Source: PALSA-1353 sp050014015
Lineage (GTDB): Bacteria > Planctomycetota > Phycisphaerae > Tepidisphaerales > Tepidisphaeraceae
Length of the DNA: 64,000 bases
Assembly (NCBI GenBank): GCA_050014015.1
Contig: JBEKEC010000026.1
Span: 31,557-95,556, forward strand
Direction: 5' to 3'
Part shown: piece after piece, positions 42,293-51,610 of the stretch
Layout of the letters: the number at the start of each line of letters is the position of its first letter
Position numbering within the stretch: position 1 is the first letter of the stretch
Program-made: the position numbers and the translations under genes
Notes under the pieces: generated by a model
The model's input: only the letters and a program-made list of their open reading frames with translations
What the model was told of the DNA's origin: nothing
The model's database searches: none

Positions 42293-45200
42293 TCACGCCG
42301 CCGCGTGTTCGCTGATCTGCCCCGTCGAATCAATCTGATCGAACTTCACCGACACCCGCTTGCTCACGCCCTGCTCCTGCATCGTCACGCCGTACATCAA
42401 ATCCGCGATCTCCATCGTCCGCTTGCTGTGCGTGATGATGATGAACTGGCTCTGATCCAAAAACTCCTGAACGATCATGTTGAACCGCTGGTTGTTCGCC
42501 TCGTCCAGGGCCGCGTCCACTTCGTCCAGAATGCAGAACGGGCTGGGCTTCGATTTGAAAATGCTCATGAGCAACGCCACGCACGTCATCGTCTTTTCGC
42601 CGCCGGAAAGCTGGCTGATGCTCACCGGCTGCTTGCCCGGCGGACGCGCCACGATCTCGATCCCCGCATCCAGCACGTCCACCTTGATCTTCTGAAGCGG
42701 AATCGGCTGCCCCGCCTCGTCCAGTTGCACCGGCGCATTCTTCGGCGGATCCAATTCCGTCTCCAGATAAATATCCGCCTTCCCGCCGCCGAACAGCTTG
42801 CGGAACATCCCCTGGAAATGCTCGCGCACGGCGTTGAACGTCTGCTCGAACCGGATCCCGCTCTCCGCGTTGATCTCGTTGATTAATTGCTCGAGCTGCG
42901 CCTTGGACGAAATCAAATCGTCCGTCTGCCTCTGCAAAAACTGCCGGCGTGTCTCCATCTCGTCTAATTCGCCGATCGACTCGACGTTGACGTTTCCAAG
43001 CCGTTGAATCTTCTCGCGCAGCTCCTTGATCTGCTCGGCCACCGCGTTCCAATCCGTCTCACCCGGATCGTACTGCTTCCCATCGGTCGTCAATTCCGCA
43101 TATCGCGCCGGCAAATCCAGTTGCGATTCCTCCATGGTGCGTTGCACGAGCGTTTCGATCCGCACGCGCACTTCGCCGGCCTTGAGCTCCAAGTCGTGCA
43201 TCTCCTGCTCGACGTTTTCGCGCTCCTGCCGCGCCTTTTCCACCTTCGCCGAAAGCTCGCCGACCCGGGTCCCCGCCTCCTCGATTTGCCCGGCCAATTC
43301 GGTTGATTTCGCCTCGTCGGCCGCGACGCTTTGGGTGAGGGTTTCCTCCTCATGCGCCGCCGCCTGGTGCTCGCGCTGCACGTCCTGGCGGCGCGCCGCC
43401 ACCGCCGCCGCCGCCCGATCCACCCGCTCCATCTGCTGTTTCAGTTCCGCCTGTGCCGCCGTCTGCCGCTGCACCGCCTGCCGCATCGAAAGCTGTTTTT
43501 CTTCCACCTGTCCGAGGTGGACGCGCAGCCCGGTCAACTCCTCGCCCAGGGCGGTCAACCGCTCGGCGATTGCCGCCTGCTCCTGGGTCAGGCGCTGCAC
43601 CGCCGCGCTCGCCGCCGACTGCTCCGATTCCACTTGCCCGCGCTGCTTCATCAGCGCATTCTGGTCTTCCTCCAGCCGCCGGCCCTGCGCCGCCAGCGTC
43701 TCGATCTCCCGGTCCAGGATGGGCAATTCGCGCCGCAGCGCATTTTGCCGGTCCGCGTTCTGCGCCGCCGCGCCGCTCAATTCCACCTTCGCCGTATTGG
43801 ATTGATACACCGCGTTCCGCAGCGACGAGATGTCCTCCTCCAGCGACCGCACCTGGGAATTTCCCTCGGCCAATTCCCGGCCCAGCCGCTCGATTCTTCC
43901 ATCCACTTCCGCGATCTGCTGGCCCAGCACTTCCAACTCCGACCTTCGCGAAAGCAATCCCATCGCCGCCGTCAGCGGCCCCGCGCGCACGATCCCATCC
44001 GCTTCCAACACTTCCCCATTCATCGTCACGTACCGATACCCCGCCGGCCCCGCCCACGACAATTCCCGCGCAACGTCCAGATCGTCCACGACGATCGTCC
44101 GTCCCAGCAGATGCCGCGCGATCGCCGCATCGCCCGGCTCGAATCTCACCAGATCGATCGCCAGCCGAATCCCATGCGGATGCACGTTCCAATCGTAATC
44201 GTCCCCGGCCTCCTCCAGCCGATCCGCGCACAGAACGTTCACCCGTCCTTCCAACTCTTCAAGTCCCTCGCGCGCGGCCAGCACGCCGTTGGAATCGTCC
44301 GTCACCAGGAATTGATCCCGCCCATCCAGCGCCGCCTCGATGATCGGCGCATGCTCGACGTCCACGCGCAACACGTCCGCCACCAGCCCGCGGATGAACG
44401 GAAAATCCGTCTCCCTCCGCCGCAGCACGGATTTCACCCCTTCGCTGACTCCCTCGCGCTTGGCCTCCAGGTCGGCCAGCAATTTCTGCCGCGAGATCAG
44501 GCCGGACCGATGCTCCTTGGCCGCTCCCAATCGCTCGCCGACCTGTTCGATTTGTTTTCCCAACTCCGTCGCGCTGGCGCGTTTTGCTTCCAATTCCGCC
44601 TGCTGGCTGGCGATCCGCTGGGCGGCTTGGCGCATCTTCTCCGCCAGTTCCTCGCTGGCCGCTTGCAACACTTCAAGTTCCTGCCGCACCTGCGCCGTCC
44701 GCTGTCCCAGCCGCGATTCCTGCGCGGATGCGTTCTTCCTCTCGATGTCGATCGCGCCCAGCCGGCTCCCGATCCCCGCCAGCTTCCGCATCGCATCCAG
44801 GATCGCCGACTTCTGCCTCTCGATCTGCGACCCCGCCGAGTTCAGTTGCAGTTGCCCCTCGCCAAATTCCTTCTGCCGGAGTTCGATCAATTCTCGCTGT
44901 TTTTCCAGTTCCGCCGTGAGCGACGCCAGCCCCTGCGCATCGGCCGCCAGCGACCGCCCCACCTCCGCCAGTTTCCCTTCGATTTCCGATTTATCGCGAT
45001 CGAAGCCGGACAGTTGCTCGGCGATCTGGTCCAGTTGCTGGATCGCGTACTGCTGCCGCTGCTTTGCCGACTGAATCTGCGACCTCGCCTGCACGAGTTG
45101 ATATTCCAGCCGCTGCCGGACCTGCGACAGGCTCTCGAACGCCTCCTTTTTTTCCGCCAAACCGTTCTGCGCCGAGGCCAGATCGCCGCTCACGTCGTCC

Positions 45201-45979
45201 AGCCGGAACTGCGTCTCCTGGCGCGACGCCTCCAGTTCCTTTTGTGACTGGCTATGCTGGTGATATTCCTGCAAGCTATAGCTCAGCCGCAATTCCGCCA
45301 GCTTCGTCGAATGCTCCTGGAAAACCCTGGCCCTGCCCGCCTGAACCTTGACGCTCCGCAGGCGCTTCTCCACTTCCTGGACGATGTCGTTGACGCGAAG
45401 CAGGTTCTGGTCCACCCGCTCCAGCTTCCGCTGCGATTCCTTCTTGCGCGCCTTGAACTTGGAAATTCCCGCCGCCTCCTCGAATATCAATCTGCGTTCT
45501 TCCGGATTGGCCTCGAGCATGGCCGCGACGCGGCCCTGCTCGATGACGCTGTACGCATCCACCCCGATCCCCGTATCCAGGAACAGTTCGCGCACGTCCT
45601 TCAACCGCGTCGATGAATTATTGACCTGGTATTCGCTGGTCCCGTCGCGGAACAGCCGCCGCCCCACCGACACCTCGTCCGTTTCCACGTTGAACGGCCG
45701 CTTCCCGTCCGGCGCCGGCGGGTTGTCGAACACCAACACCACTTCCGCCATCCCCGCCGCCTTGCGCGTGGACGAACCGTTGAAAATCACGTCCATCATC
45801 GCATCGCCGCGCAGGCTCTTGGCCGATTGCTCCCCCAGCACCCACTTAAACCCATCGACGACGTTGGATTTCCCGCACCCGTTCGGCCCGACGATGCCGA
45901 TGATCGGCCTGTCGAACACGAATTCAGTCCGATCGGCAAAACTCTTGAAACCGTGAAGGATTAGCTTTTTCAGGCGCAT
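42293..45979 (-). CDS. smc: SMC chromosome condensation ATPase
   Basis: Structural maintenance of chromosomes protein, 1228 aa. The ATG at 45979 (MRLKKLILHGFKSFADRTEF) has GGAGG upstream; 20 further in-frame upstream residues are not family-like. The N-terminal head has IGIVGPNGCGKSNVVDGFKW and LRGDAMMDVIFNGS. Two long coiled-coil halves flank a hinge (about residues 500-660, with EAALDGRDQFLVTDDSN and YRYVTMNGEVLEADGIVRAG). The C-terminal head has the ABC signature SQLSGGEKTMTCVALL and Walker B FCILDEVDAALD. Length is normal. No scpA or scpB lies nearby. Confidence 0.97.
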   Translation of the reverse strand: MRLKKLILHGFKSFADRTEFVFDRPIIGIVGPNGCGKSNVVDGFKWVLGEQSAKSLRGDAMMDVIFNGSSTRKAAGMAEVVLVFDNPPAPDGKRPFNVETDEVSVGRRLFRDGTSEYQVNNSSTRLKDVRELFLDTGIGVDAYSVIEQGRVAAMLEANPEERRLIFEEAAGISKFKARKKESQRKLERVDQNLLRVNDIVQEVEKRLRSVKVQAGRARVFQEHSTKLAELRLSYSLQEYHQHSQSQKELEASRQETQFRLDDVSGDLASAQNGLAEKKEAFESLSQVRQRLEYQLVQARSQIQSAKQRQQYAIQQLDQIAEQLSGFDRDKSEIEGKLAEVGRSLAADAQGLASLTAELEKQRELIELRQKEFGEGQLQLNSAGSQIERQKSAILDAMRKLAGIGSRLGAIDIERKNASAQESRLGQRTAQVRQELEVLQAASEELAEKMRQAAQRIASQQAELEAKRASATELGKQIEQVGERLGAAKEHRSGLISRQKLLADLEAKREGVSEGVKSVLRRRETDFPFIRGLVADVLRVDVEHAPIIEAALDGRDQFLVTDDSNGVLAAREGLEELEGRVNVLCADRLEEAGDDYDWNVHPHGIRLAIDLVRFEPGDAAIARHLLGRTIVVDDLDVARELSWAGPAGYRYVTMNGEVLEADGIVRAGPLTAAMGLLSRRSELEVLGQQIAEVDGRIERLGRELAEGNSQVRSLEEDISSLRNAVYQSNTAKVELSGAAAQNADRQNALRRELPILDREIETLAAQGRRLEEDQNALMKQRGQVESEQSAASAAVQRLTQEQAAIAERLTALGEELTGLRVHLGQVEEKQLSMRQAVQRQTAAQAELKQQMERVDRAAAAVAARRQDVQREHQAAAHEEETLTQSVAADEAKSTELAGQIEEAGTRVGELSAKVEKARQERENVEQEMHDLELKAGEVRVRIETLVQRTMEESQLDLPARYAELTTDGKQYDPGETDWNAVAEQIKELREKIQRLGNVNVESIGELDEMETRRQFLQRQTDDLISSKAQLEQLINEINAESGIRFEQTFNAVREHFQGMFRKLFGGGKADIYLETELDPPKNAPVQLDEAGQPIPLQKIKVDVLDAGIEIVARPPGKQPVSISQLSGGEKTMTCVALLMSIFKSKPSPFCILDEVDAALDEANNQRFNMIVQEFLDQSQFIIITHSKRTMEIADLMYGVTMQEQGVSKRVSVKFDQIDSTGQISEHAAA

Positions 45980-46090
45980 CGGTCGCGATCCTCCATGACC
46001 AAACCGGCGGCGGCCAAATCCCTGGCCTTCGAAACCCACGGCCTCGCCGCGGGTCTCGCCGCTTCGAATGAAATCCTATCCGATCCAAAG

Positions 46091-46195
46091 CCAATTGCCA
46101 ATTGCCGAGTGCCAATTGCCAATTGATGAAGAGGCAGTTGCGAATGCTCCTCTTCCAATCGGCAATTGGCAATCGGCAATCGGCAATCGGCAATC
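46091..46195. repeat. GGCAAT-type palindromic heptamer repeat
   Basis: The left arm (46091-46135) is built of CCAATTG/CCGAGTG-type units, and the right arm (46155-46195) of GGCAATT-GGCAATC-GGCAATC-GGCAATC units of 7 nt, reverse complementary to each other. The spacer holds its own small hairpin (GAAGAGG ... CCTCTTC) around CAGTTGCGAATG. It lies in the 230-bp gap between smc and the FlgI-like gene. Confidence 0.88.
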
Positions 46196-46210
46196 CATTT
46201 TCATTCCACC

Positions 46211-48082
46211 TTAGTTTCCCTGCCCCGCCAGGACGCTTCCGTCGCCCTGCGGACGCCCTTCCCGATTCTCGCTCGGAATGCTCGTCCAATCGTCCGCCTC
46301 CACGCTCGGATGCTCCAGCTCGAAGAGGCATTCGCGCTGGCCGTTGTCGGCCACGCTCGTTCCATACACGTTGTGCTGCGACACCAACTGTTGCGCGATC
46401 GCCACGACGTCCCCGAAACTGAAATTAAATCGCTGCTGCGCATCGGCCGGCCCCTCGCCGCCCAGCCGCGCCAGAATCTCCGGCAAATCGTTGTGCGTCT
46501 GGGCCTTCGCCGGATCGCGCGCCAATGGATCGCGATAGAACATCGTCAGCAGCTTCGTCCCGTCGCTCGACGTAATGCTCAGCCGCGCGTCCATCGCCGT
46601 AAACGTCAGCGGCGTCCGCAGCGAAAGCTGATGCCCGATCACCGCGATCCTCGGCACCCCCGTGCTGGCCGCATAAATCATCGGCGGCCCCGCGCTCGGA
46701 ACGATGTCCAGCATAAACCGATGGTTCACGTCATAGCTCAACACCCCATAGTGCCGCCAAACGCCCGAATCCTCATTCTCCTTCGACCCGCTCCGCAAAT
46801 CCGAATTCGCCGCCAGCAGCCGATACGCCTCGATGCGCACGTCCGCCCGGTCCGAATCGAGCAACTCCGCGATGGCACTATCGACTTCCGGTGAATCCGG
46901 CAATTCGCCCAGGATCCGCACCGCGTCCAGTTGGTTATGCTGCGCCGGATCCACCGCCATCCGCACCAGCGCCTGCCGCGCGGGCCCACTTCCCAGAAAC
47001 GCCGCCGCCCGCGCCGCCGCGAACGCCACGTCGGGATTCGCATCGGCGATCAGCGGCTCAAACACCGGCAACTGCTCGTCTCCCATCGCCTCCCAGCACA
47101 GCGAAATGTCCGCCAGCGGCGCGCCCGGCCCCTCCGCCAACGCCACCAACTCCCGGGCCTTCCTCGCCTGAAACTCCGCCGACTGATTCAAATACAAATG
47201 CGATACCACCCCCAGAAAATGCTTCCAATTCCCCTTGTATTGCGGCGGAACGAACGCCTCCACCAGCCCTTCGTTCTCCGCCTTGACGACCACGGCGTCC
47301 TCGTTGTTGTGAAGCCACCCCGCCATCTGCGTCGGCGATTCCCAGCGATCCGTGATCACCTGCTCGATCAACCGCGCCGTGCTCGCCTGCGGACGGCGAA
47401 TCTGCATATTGATCGGACGGTCAAACCGGCAAACCCCGCCGTTCAAAACCGTCCCCCTCCGCAACGACGCCGCCGACCCCGGCCGCGTGCTGGCGCCTTC
47501 GCTCATCGCGTACGCCGGATTCACAAACACCGGCCCCCCAGGCGCGTACGCCTGCTGCCGAACCCCGATCGACTGCGGCTCCATCAGTCCGACGTCGCTC
47601 AAATCCGTCTCGTACAAATCGCCGTGCGCCAAGCTCTTGGTATTGTTCCGCTCCATCGCCCGCACGATCACGTCGAAGCTCTGCCCCATTCGCGCCCCCA
47701 CCGGAATCCGGCCCTCCACCACTACGATCGCCACGCGCTTGTCTTTCAGGATCTCCTCCGGCGTGAGATTCTGATACGTCCCCATCATCGAGCTTCCGAA
47801 TCCCCGAATGTTCAATTGCCTTTCGATGTAATCCCGCACTGCCGACGGCGCCCGGCTATCCCCCGTGTTGTCCAAATTCACCACCAGCCCGTACCCATAC
47901 ACCGGCAACTCTTCCAGCCCCGTGAACCGCACCTGCTCGTAAAGCGTCCCCCTCATGAAATTCGGAACCTGCTGCAACGGCAAGTTCGGATACAGCGGCT
48001 CCTTGGGCGCCGGCGGCGCCGTCTTCGCCGCGCAGCTCGCCATTCCCGCCAATATCACCAGGCACCAACGCCATCGCCGCAT
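46211..48082 (-). CDS. flgI: FlgI-like P-ring lipoprotein with HEAT-like insertion
   Basis: Resembles the flagellar P-ring protein FlgI: YGYGLVVNLDNTGDS (FlgI has GYGLVVGLNGTGD), VVVEGRIPVGARMGQSFDV and SLAHGDLYETDL, then RRPQASTARLIEQV. It differs in having a lipobox (LAGMASC, Cys17). Residues about 302-426 form helical HEAT-like repeats (NPDVAFAAARAAAFLGSG, RADVRIEAYRLLAANS). At 623 aa it is far longer than typical FlgI (about 370). It is not in the flagellar cluster. A divergent paralogue with another envelope role is possible. Confidence 0.78.
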   Translation of the reverse strand: MRRWRWCLVILAGMASCAAKTAPPAPKEPLYPNLPLQQVPNFMRGTLYEQVRFTGLEELPVYGYGLVVNLDNTGDSRAPSAVRDYIERQLNIRGFGSSMMGTYQNLTPEEILKDKRVAIVVVEGRIPVGARMGQSFDVIVRAMERNNTKSLAHGDLYETDLSDVGLMEPQSIGVRQQAYAPGGPVFVNPAYAMSEGASTRPGSAASLRRGTVLNGGVCRFDRPINMQIRRPQASTARLIEQVITDRWESPTQMAGWLHNNEDAVVVKAENEGLVEAFVPPQYKGNWKHFLGVVSHLYLNQSAEFQARKARELVALAEGPGAPLADISLCWEAMGDEQLPVFEPLIADANPDVAFAAARAAAFLGSGPARQALVRMAVDPAQHNQLDAVRILGELPDSPEVDSAIAELLDSDRADVRIEAYRLLAANSDLRSGSKENEDSGVWRHYGVLSYDVNHRFMLDIVPSAGPPMIYAASTGVPRIAVIGHQLSLRTPLTFTAMDARLSITSSDGTKLLTMFYRDPLARDPAKAQTHNDLPEILARLGGEGPADAQQRFNFSFGDVVAIAQQLVSQHNVYGTSVADNGQRECLFELEHPSVEADDWTSIPSENREGRPQGDGSVLAGQGN

Positions 48083-48118
48083 AAATTGGCCTCCAAAATT
48101 TATCGGACTAAATGGTCT

Positions 48119-48238
48119 TTAGTCATTAGTCATTGGTCATTTGTCATTAGTCATTGGTCATTTGGTCTTTTGCCACTCCAACCGCTCCCGATTTTCACCA
48201 CAAATGACTAATGACCAATGACAAATGACCAATGACTA
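48119..48238. repeat. GTCATTR-type palindromic heptamer repeat
   Basis: The left arm (48119-48168) contains about six AGTCATT/GGTCATT/TGTCATT 7-nt units. The right arm (48197-48238) contains AATGACT/AATGACC/AATGACA units in reverse-complement order. It fills the gap between the FlgI-like gene start and the nrdR stop; the nrdR stop codon (TAG) falls at the arm edge. Confidence 0.88.
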
Positions 48239-48859
48239 TTGGCTAACAACGGAAGGAACAACCACCGCCGCCTGCTTCCCAATCTTCCCCCGTCCTCTCC
48301 TCCCCTTGCTCCCCATTCCATTCTCCCCGTCCCCATCCGGCGCCGGTGGTGGTTTGACGTCCCCGAACAACTCGCCCTGGCTCGGGTCCTCATACCGCCT
48401 CGATTCGATCACCGCCTTCGCTTCCTCCACCAACTCCTCCAGCGTCTTGAACTGCTTGTAAACGCTGGCGAATCGCACGTACGCCACCTGATCCACCCGC
48501 CGAAGTTTCTCCGTCACCAATCTTCCCACCACCTCCGATGCCACCTCGCGGTCGTAGCCCTTGAAAACCTCTTCTTCAACCTCCTCCACAATCCTCTGCA
48601 ATTCGCTCTGAGCCACCGGCCTCTTGAAGCACGCCCGCTCCAAACCCACGTAAATCCGCTTCTGGTCCCACGGCATCCGCCGTCCGTCCTTCTTGATGAC
48701 GCTCAGCCGGATATGCTGCTCCACTTTCTCGTAGGTGGTGAATCTCTTCCCGCAGGCCACGCATTGCCGCCGCCGGCGGATCGCTTTCCCGCCCTCGCAG
48801 CTGCGCGAATCGATGACCTTCAGACTTTCCTTCTCGGCCTCGCAAAATGGGCATTGCAT
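48236..48859 (-). CDS. nrdR: NrdR transcriptional repressor with C-terminal extension
   Basis: Regulator of ribonucleotide reductase genes. The ATG at 48859 gives MQCPFCEAEKESLKVIDSRS, the zinc ribbon (CPFC ... CVAC), then the ATP-cone with GKRFTTYEKVEQHIRLSVIK, KKDGRRMPWDQKRI and VAYVRFASVYKQFKTLEELV. At 207 aa it exceeds the usual 150-160. The extra tail is Pro/Gly-rich (KPPPAPDGDGENGMGSKGRR) and ends in VVVPSVVSQ, with its stop codon in the neighbouring palindromic repeat. The frame is open upstream to 49399 but that part is not NrdR. Confidence 0.95.
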   Translation of the reverse strand: MQCPFCEAEKESLKVIDSRSCEGGKAIRRRRQCVACGKRFTTYEKVEQHIRLSVIKKDGRRMPWDQKRIYVGLERACFKRPVAQSELQRIVEEVEEEVFKGYDREVASEVVGRLVTEKLRRVDQVAYVRFASVYKQFKTLEELVEEAKAVIESRRYEDPSQGELFGDVKPPPAPDGDGENGMGSKGRRGRGKIGKQAAVVVPSVVSQ

Positions 48860-48908
48860 GAAGCGATTAAACCTACCAAAATCTCCCGATAAATCAAAAG
48901 AACCAAAA

Positions 48909-49031
48909 CAAAACCCCCAACCCCGGGTGCGTCTCACTTTCTGCAATGAATTCCCCCCTCCCCATGTACTCAGGGGGAGGGTTGGGGTGGGGGTCGAACA
49001 TCGGAATGCGTCACGTACCCCCACCCCCCCG
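48909..49031. repeat. C-run/G-run palindromic repeat
   Basis: CCCCCCTCCCC (48953-48963), ATGTACTCA and GGGGGAGGG (to 48981) form one palindrome. It continues into TTGGGGTGGGGGT, which can pair with ACCCCCAACCCC at 48913-48924 or with TACCCCCACCCCCCC at 49016-49030. It lies in the 227-bp gap between nrdR and the OGT-like gene, which holds no gene. Confidence 0.75.
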
Positions 49032-49086
49032 GACACGCAATCTACCGTTAACGCAAGCCCACCCTGTAGTTCGGTGCAACCGAGGC

Positions 49087-51354
49087 CTACGCACACCACT
49101 TCCGCCACATCTGCCGGTACGCCCCTTCGATGTTGCGGACGAAACGCGGTGCATCCATCAGCGGCGACGCCTCCATCCGCGCTCGCAGCGTCCGGCGAAG
49201 CTCCGACAGCCGCGGCAAATCCCCCGCCAGGGCGGCCGCGATCTGCGAGTATCCTTCCGGCGTCTGGGCGATGAGTTCCGGCAGGCCCAGGTTGGTCAAT
49301 TGCGACAAACCGGCTCGTCCAACCGCGGTCTGTCCCACCAACGTGATGACCGGAACTCCCATCCAAAATGAGTCCAGGCTGGTTGTGTGGCCGTTGCACG
49401 GCGCGGTATCCAAGCCGATGTCAATGCGATGATAAAGGTGCAAATACCCCAGGCGAGACTGTCTTGGCACAAACTCCACCCTGTCGGGGCCGATGCCTTC
49501 CCGGCCCAGCCGATCCAGCACGCGCCGGCGCGAATTTCCCTCCGGCGCCATCAGCAACAGTCGCGAGTTGGAGACGGCGTTAAGAACCCCCGCCCACAGC
49601 GTCACCACTTCGTCGTTTATTTTGAAAAAATTATTCAGGCAGCCGAAGGTGATCAATCCCTTCTCCCGGCACGGTAGCGCATTGACCGCCGGTTCGCTCG
49701 TGAGCGGGTCGTAACACCAAAACGTATCCGGCAAGCGGAACGCCCGCTCCGAACCACAAACATCCTCAAGCCCCGCAGGTTCCAGGTATGGATCGGTCAG
49801 CCGATAGTCCATCGCGTCCATTCCCGTCGTGCCCGGGTAACCCAGCCAACTCACCTGCACGGGCGCGGGTTTCCGCGCGAAGATCAGAAGATGGTTATCG
49901 ATCGTATGCAGTTTCAGATCGACCAGAATGTCGATCTGGTCCTCGCGGACCTGTGCCGCGATTTTCGCATCCGTCAACCCCGCGGCCGCGCGCCAGTTCT
50001 GAACTTGTTCCTTCATTCGTTGCGTGTCTCTATCCGAATTGGCCCCCAGCGAATAACAAAACAATTCAAACAGTTGCCGATCGTGCCGGCGGAACAGAGG
50101 CAGCAGAAAAAAGGCGGAGGCGTGAGCATAAAAATCCGCTGAGACATATCCGATTCGCAAACGACGTTCCGGATCGCGATTGTTGTGGTGTGGCTGAAAT
50201 AATTTCTTGAGCGGGTCGGCGTGCCGTTGGTTCCAGCGGCCCAACTCCTCACGGATCATTCTGTCGTCGTAACCGGGATGGAAAAGGAGGGCGTAAATCA
50301 GATCGCTGTGCCCCTGGGCATCATCCGGCTTGAGCAGGTTCGCCTGCCGAAACGCCGCGACCGCCTCGTCAACCGGCCCGATGCGCGTCAGCACGTTGGC
50401 CAAATTGCTGTACGCCGGGGCAAGATCGGGCTTCAGCCGAATCGCCTGCCGATAGCAAGCCACCGCCTCGTCCAGCCGATCCATCTCCTTCAATGCGTTG
50501 CCGAGGTTGTTGTGCGCCAGCGCGAGATCCGGCTTGAGCGCGATGGCCTGTCGATACGCCGCGATAGCCTCGTCACGTTCTCCTTTGGCCTGCAACGCGA
50601 CCCCCAGGTTGTAGTACGCATCGGCGTAATCAGGCTTGATCCCAATCGCACGCCGATACCCCGCGATCGCCTCATCCCCTTGCCCCGCGTCCACCAGTGC
50701 GATGCCCAGATTGTTGTGCGCTTCCGCATAATCAGCCCTTGTCCCAATCGCCTGCCGATACGCCGTCATCGCTTCCTCACGATGTCCCCCCGCCTGTAGC
50801 ACAATCCCCAGGCTGAAGTACGCGTCAACATAATCCGGCTTGATCCGAATCGCCTCCCGATACGCCGCGATCGCTTCCTCACCGTGTCCCTTGGCATTCA
50901 GGACATTCCCCAATTGCCAGTGTGCTTCGGCAAATTCAGGTTGAAGCCGAATCGCCTGCCGGCAGGCGGCGATCGCCTCGTCCAATTGCCCGTTGCCCAT
51001 CAACACCTGGCTGAGATTGTTGTGTACTTCCGCGTAATCAGGCTTGATCCGGATCGCCTGCCGGTAGGCCGCGATCGCCTCATCGAGTTTCCCCCCGACG
51101 TTTAGCGCGTTGCCAAGGTTACTGTAATAAAACGCATTGGTTGAACAAATCGCGATCGCCCGCCGGATCAATTCCACCGCCGCGTCCGACCGCCCCGCCT
51201 GTGCCGCCAGCACCCCCAGCAGATGCAACGCATCCGCATGATCCGGCTGCTGCGCCAGGACCTGCCGATAAATCCGCTCCGCTTCCGCCAAGCTCCCCGC
51301 CTGGTGATGCCGGACCGCGGTTTGCATCGCTTGGGCAATCGTGGTTTGCGCCAT
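49087..51354 (-). CDS. TPR / O-GlcNAc-transferase-like (SPINDLY-type) glycosyltransferase
   Basis: 755-aa cytosolic glycosyltransferase of family GT41 type. The N-terminal half holds about ten tandem 34-residue TPRs, nearly identical in pattern (GKLDEAIAAYRQAIRIKPDY). The C-terminal half has RLRIGYVSADFYAHASAFFL (the family SxDFxxH), VQVSWLGYPGTTGMDAMDY, TFGCLNNFFKIN and the nucleotide-sugar site LDTAPCNGHTTSLDSFWMGV. The VDLAGHT motif is altered to VDLKLHT. Start ATG at 51354; a GTG at 51360 is also possible. Such enzymes can glycosylate flagellins or pilins, but the target is unknown. Confidence 0.9.
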   Translation of the reverse strand: MAQTTIAQAMQTAVRHHQAGSLAEAERIYRQVLAQQPDHADALHLLGVLAAQAGRSDAAVELIRRAIAICSTNAFYYSNLGNALNVGGKLDEAIAAYRQAIRIKPDYAEVHNNLSQVLMGNGQLDEAIAACRQAIRLQPEFAEAHWQLGNVLNAKGHGEEAIAAYREAIRIKPDYVDAYFSLGIVLQAGGHREEAMTAYRQAIGTRADYAEAHNNLGIALVDAGQGDEAIAGYRRAIGIKPDYADAYYNLGVALQAKGERDEAIAAYRQAIALKPDLALAHNNLGNALKEMDRLDEAVACYRQAIRLKPDLAPAYSNLANVLTRIGPVDEAVAAFRQANLLKPDDAQGHSDLIYALLFHPGYDDRMIREELGRWNQRHADPLKKLFQPHHNNRDPERRLRIGYVSADFYAHASAFFLLPLFRRHDRQLFELFCYSLGANSDRDTQRMKEQVQNWRAAAGLTDAKIAAQVREDQIDILVDLKLHTIDNHLLIFARKPAPVQVSWLGYPGTTGMDAMDYRLTDPYLEPAGLEDVCGSERAFRLPDTFWCYDPLTSEPAVNALPCREKGLITFGCLNNFFKINDEVVTLWAGVLNAVSNSRLLLMAPEGNSRRRVLDRLGREGIGPDRVEFVPRQSRLGYLHLYHRIDIGLDTAPCNGHTTSLDSFWMGVPVITLVGQTAVGRAGLSQLTNLGLPELIAQTPEGYSQIAAALAGDLPRLSELRRTLRARMEASPLMDAPRFVRNIEGAYRQMWRKWCA

Positions 51355-51430
51355 GGCCACTGAGATTAAGAGACTTCAATCGGCTCATCCACTGCAATTC
51401 CATTTGTCGTTGGTATTGGTCATTTTTCAT

Positions 51431-51610
51431 TAGCCCGGATTATTCACCACGGATGACACGGATATCACGGATACTCAACGCTGGAAATCACTTATGATCG
51501 ATTCCATGCTTTTCTGCGGCGCGCACACTGCGCGCATCGCGGTTTCGGAACGGTTCTGATTTATCCGTGTTATCCGTGAAATCCGTGGTTCCTCTGAATT
51601 AGCCGGGCTA
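51431..51610. repeat. CACGGAT-type palindromic repeat
   Basis: Outer 8-bp arms (TAGCCCGG at 51431-51438, CCGGGCTA at 51603-51610) enclose CACGGATNN units of 9 nt on the left (51446-51473) and ATCCGTGNN units on the right (51560-51590). The centre has a separate GC-rich hairpin (GCGGCGCGCACACTGCGCGC). It lies in the 430-bp gap between the OGT-like gene and the pilin operon, together with the next repeat. The same unit appears at 63366-63635. Confidence 0.85.

Noticed and set aside
46091..46195. Heptamer palindromes as simple transcription terminators
   Set aside because: Many members lie inside reading frames or in front of genes, and the arms are tandem arrays with long spacers and often no T tract, so termination cannot be their general explanation.
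48860..49399. Upstream extension of the nrdR frame
   Set aside because: It precedes the conserved MQCPFC start, overlaps the end of the OGT-like gene, and has no similarity to any recognised domain.
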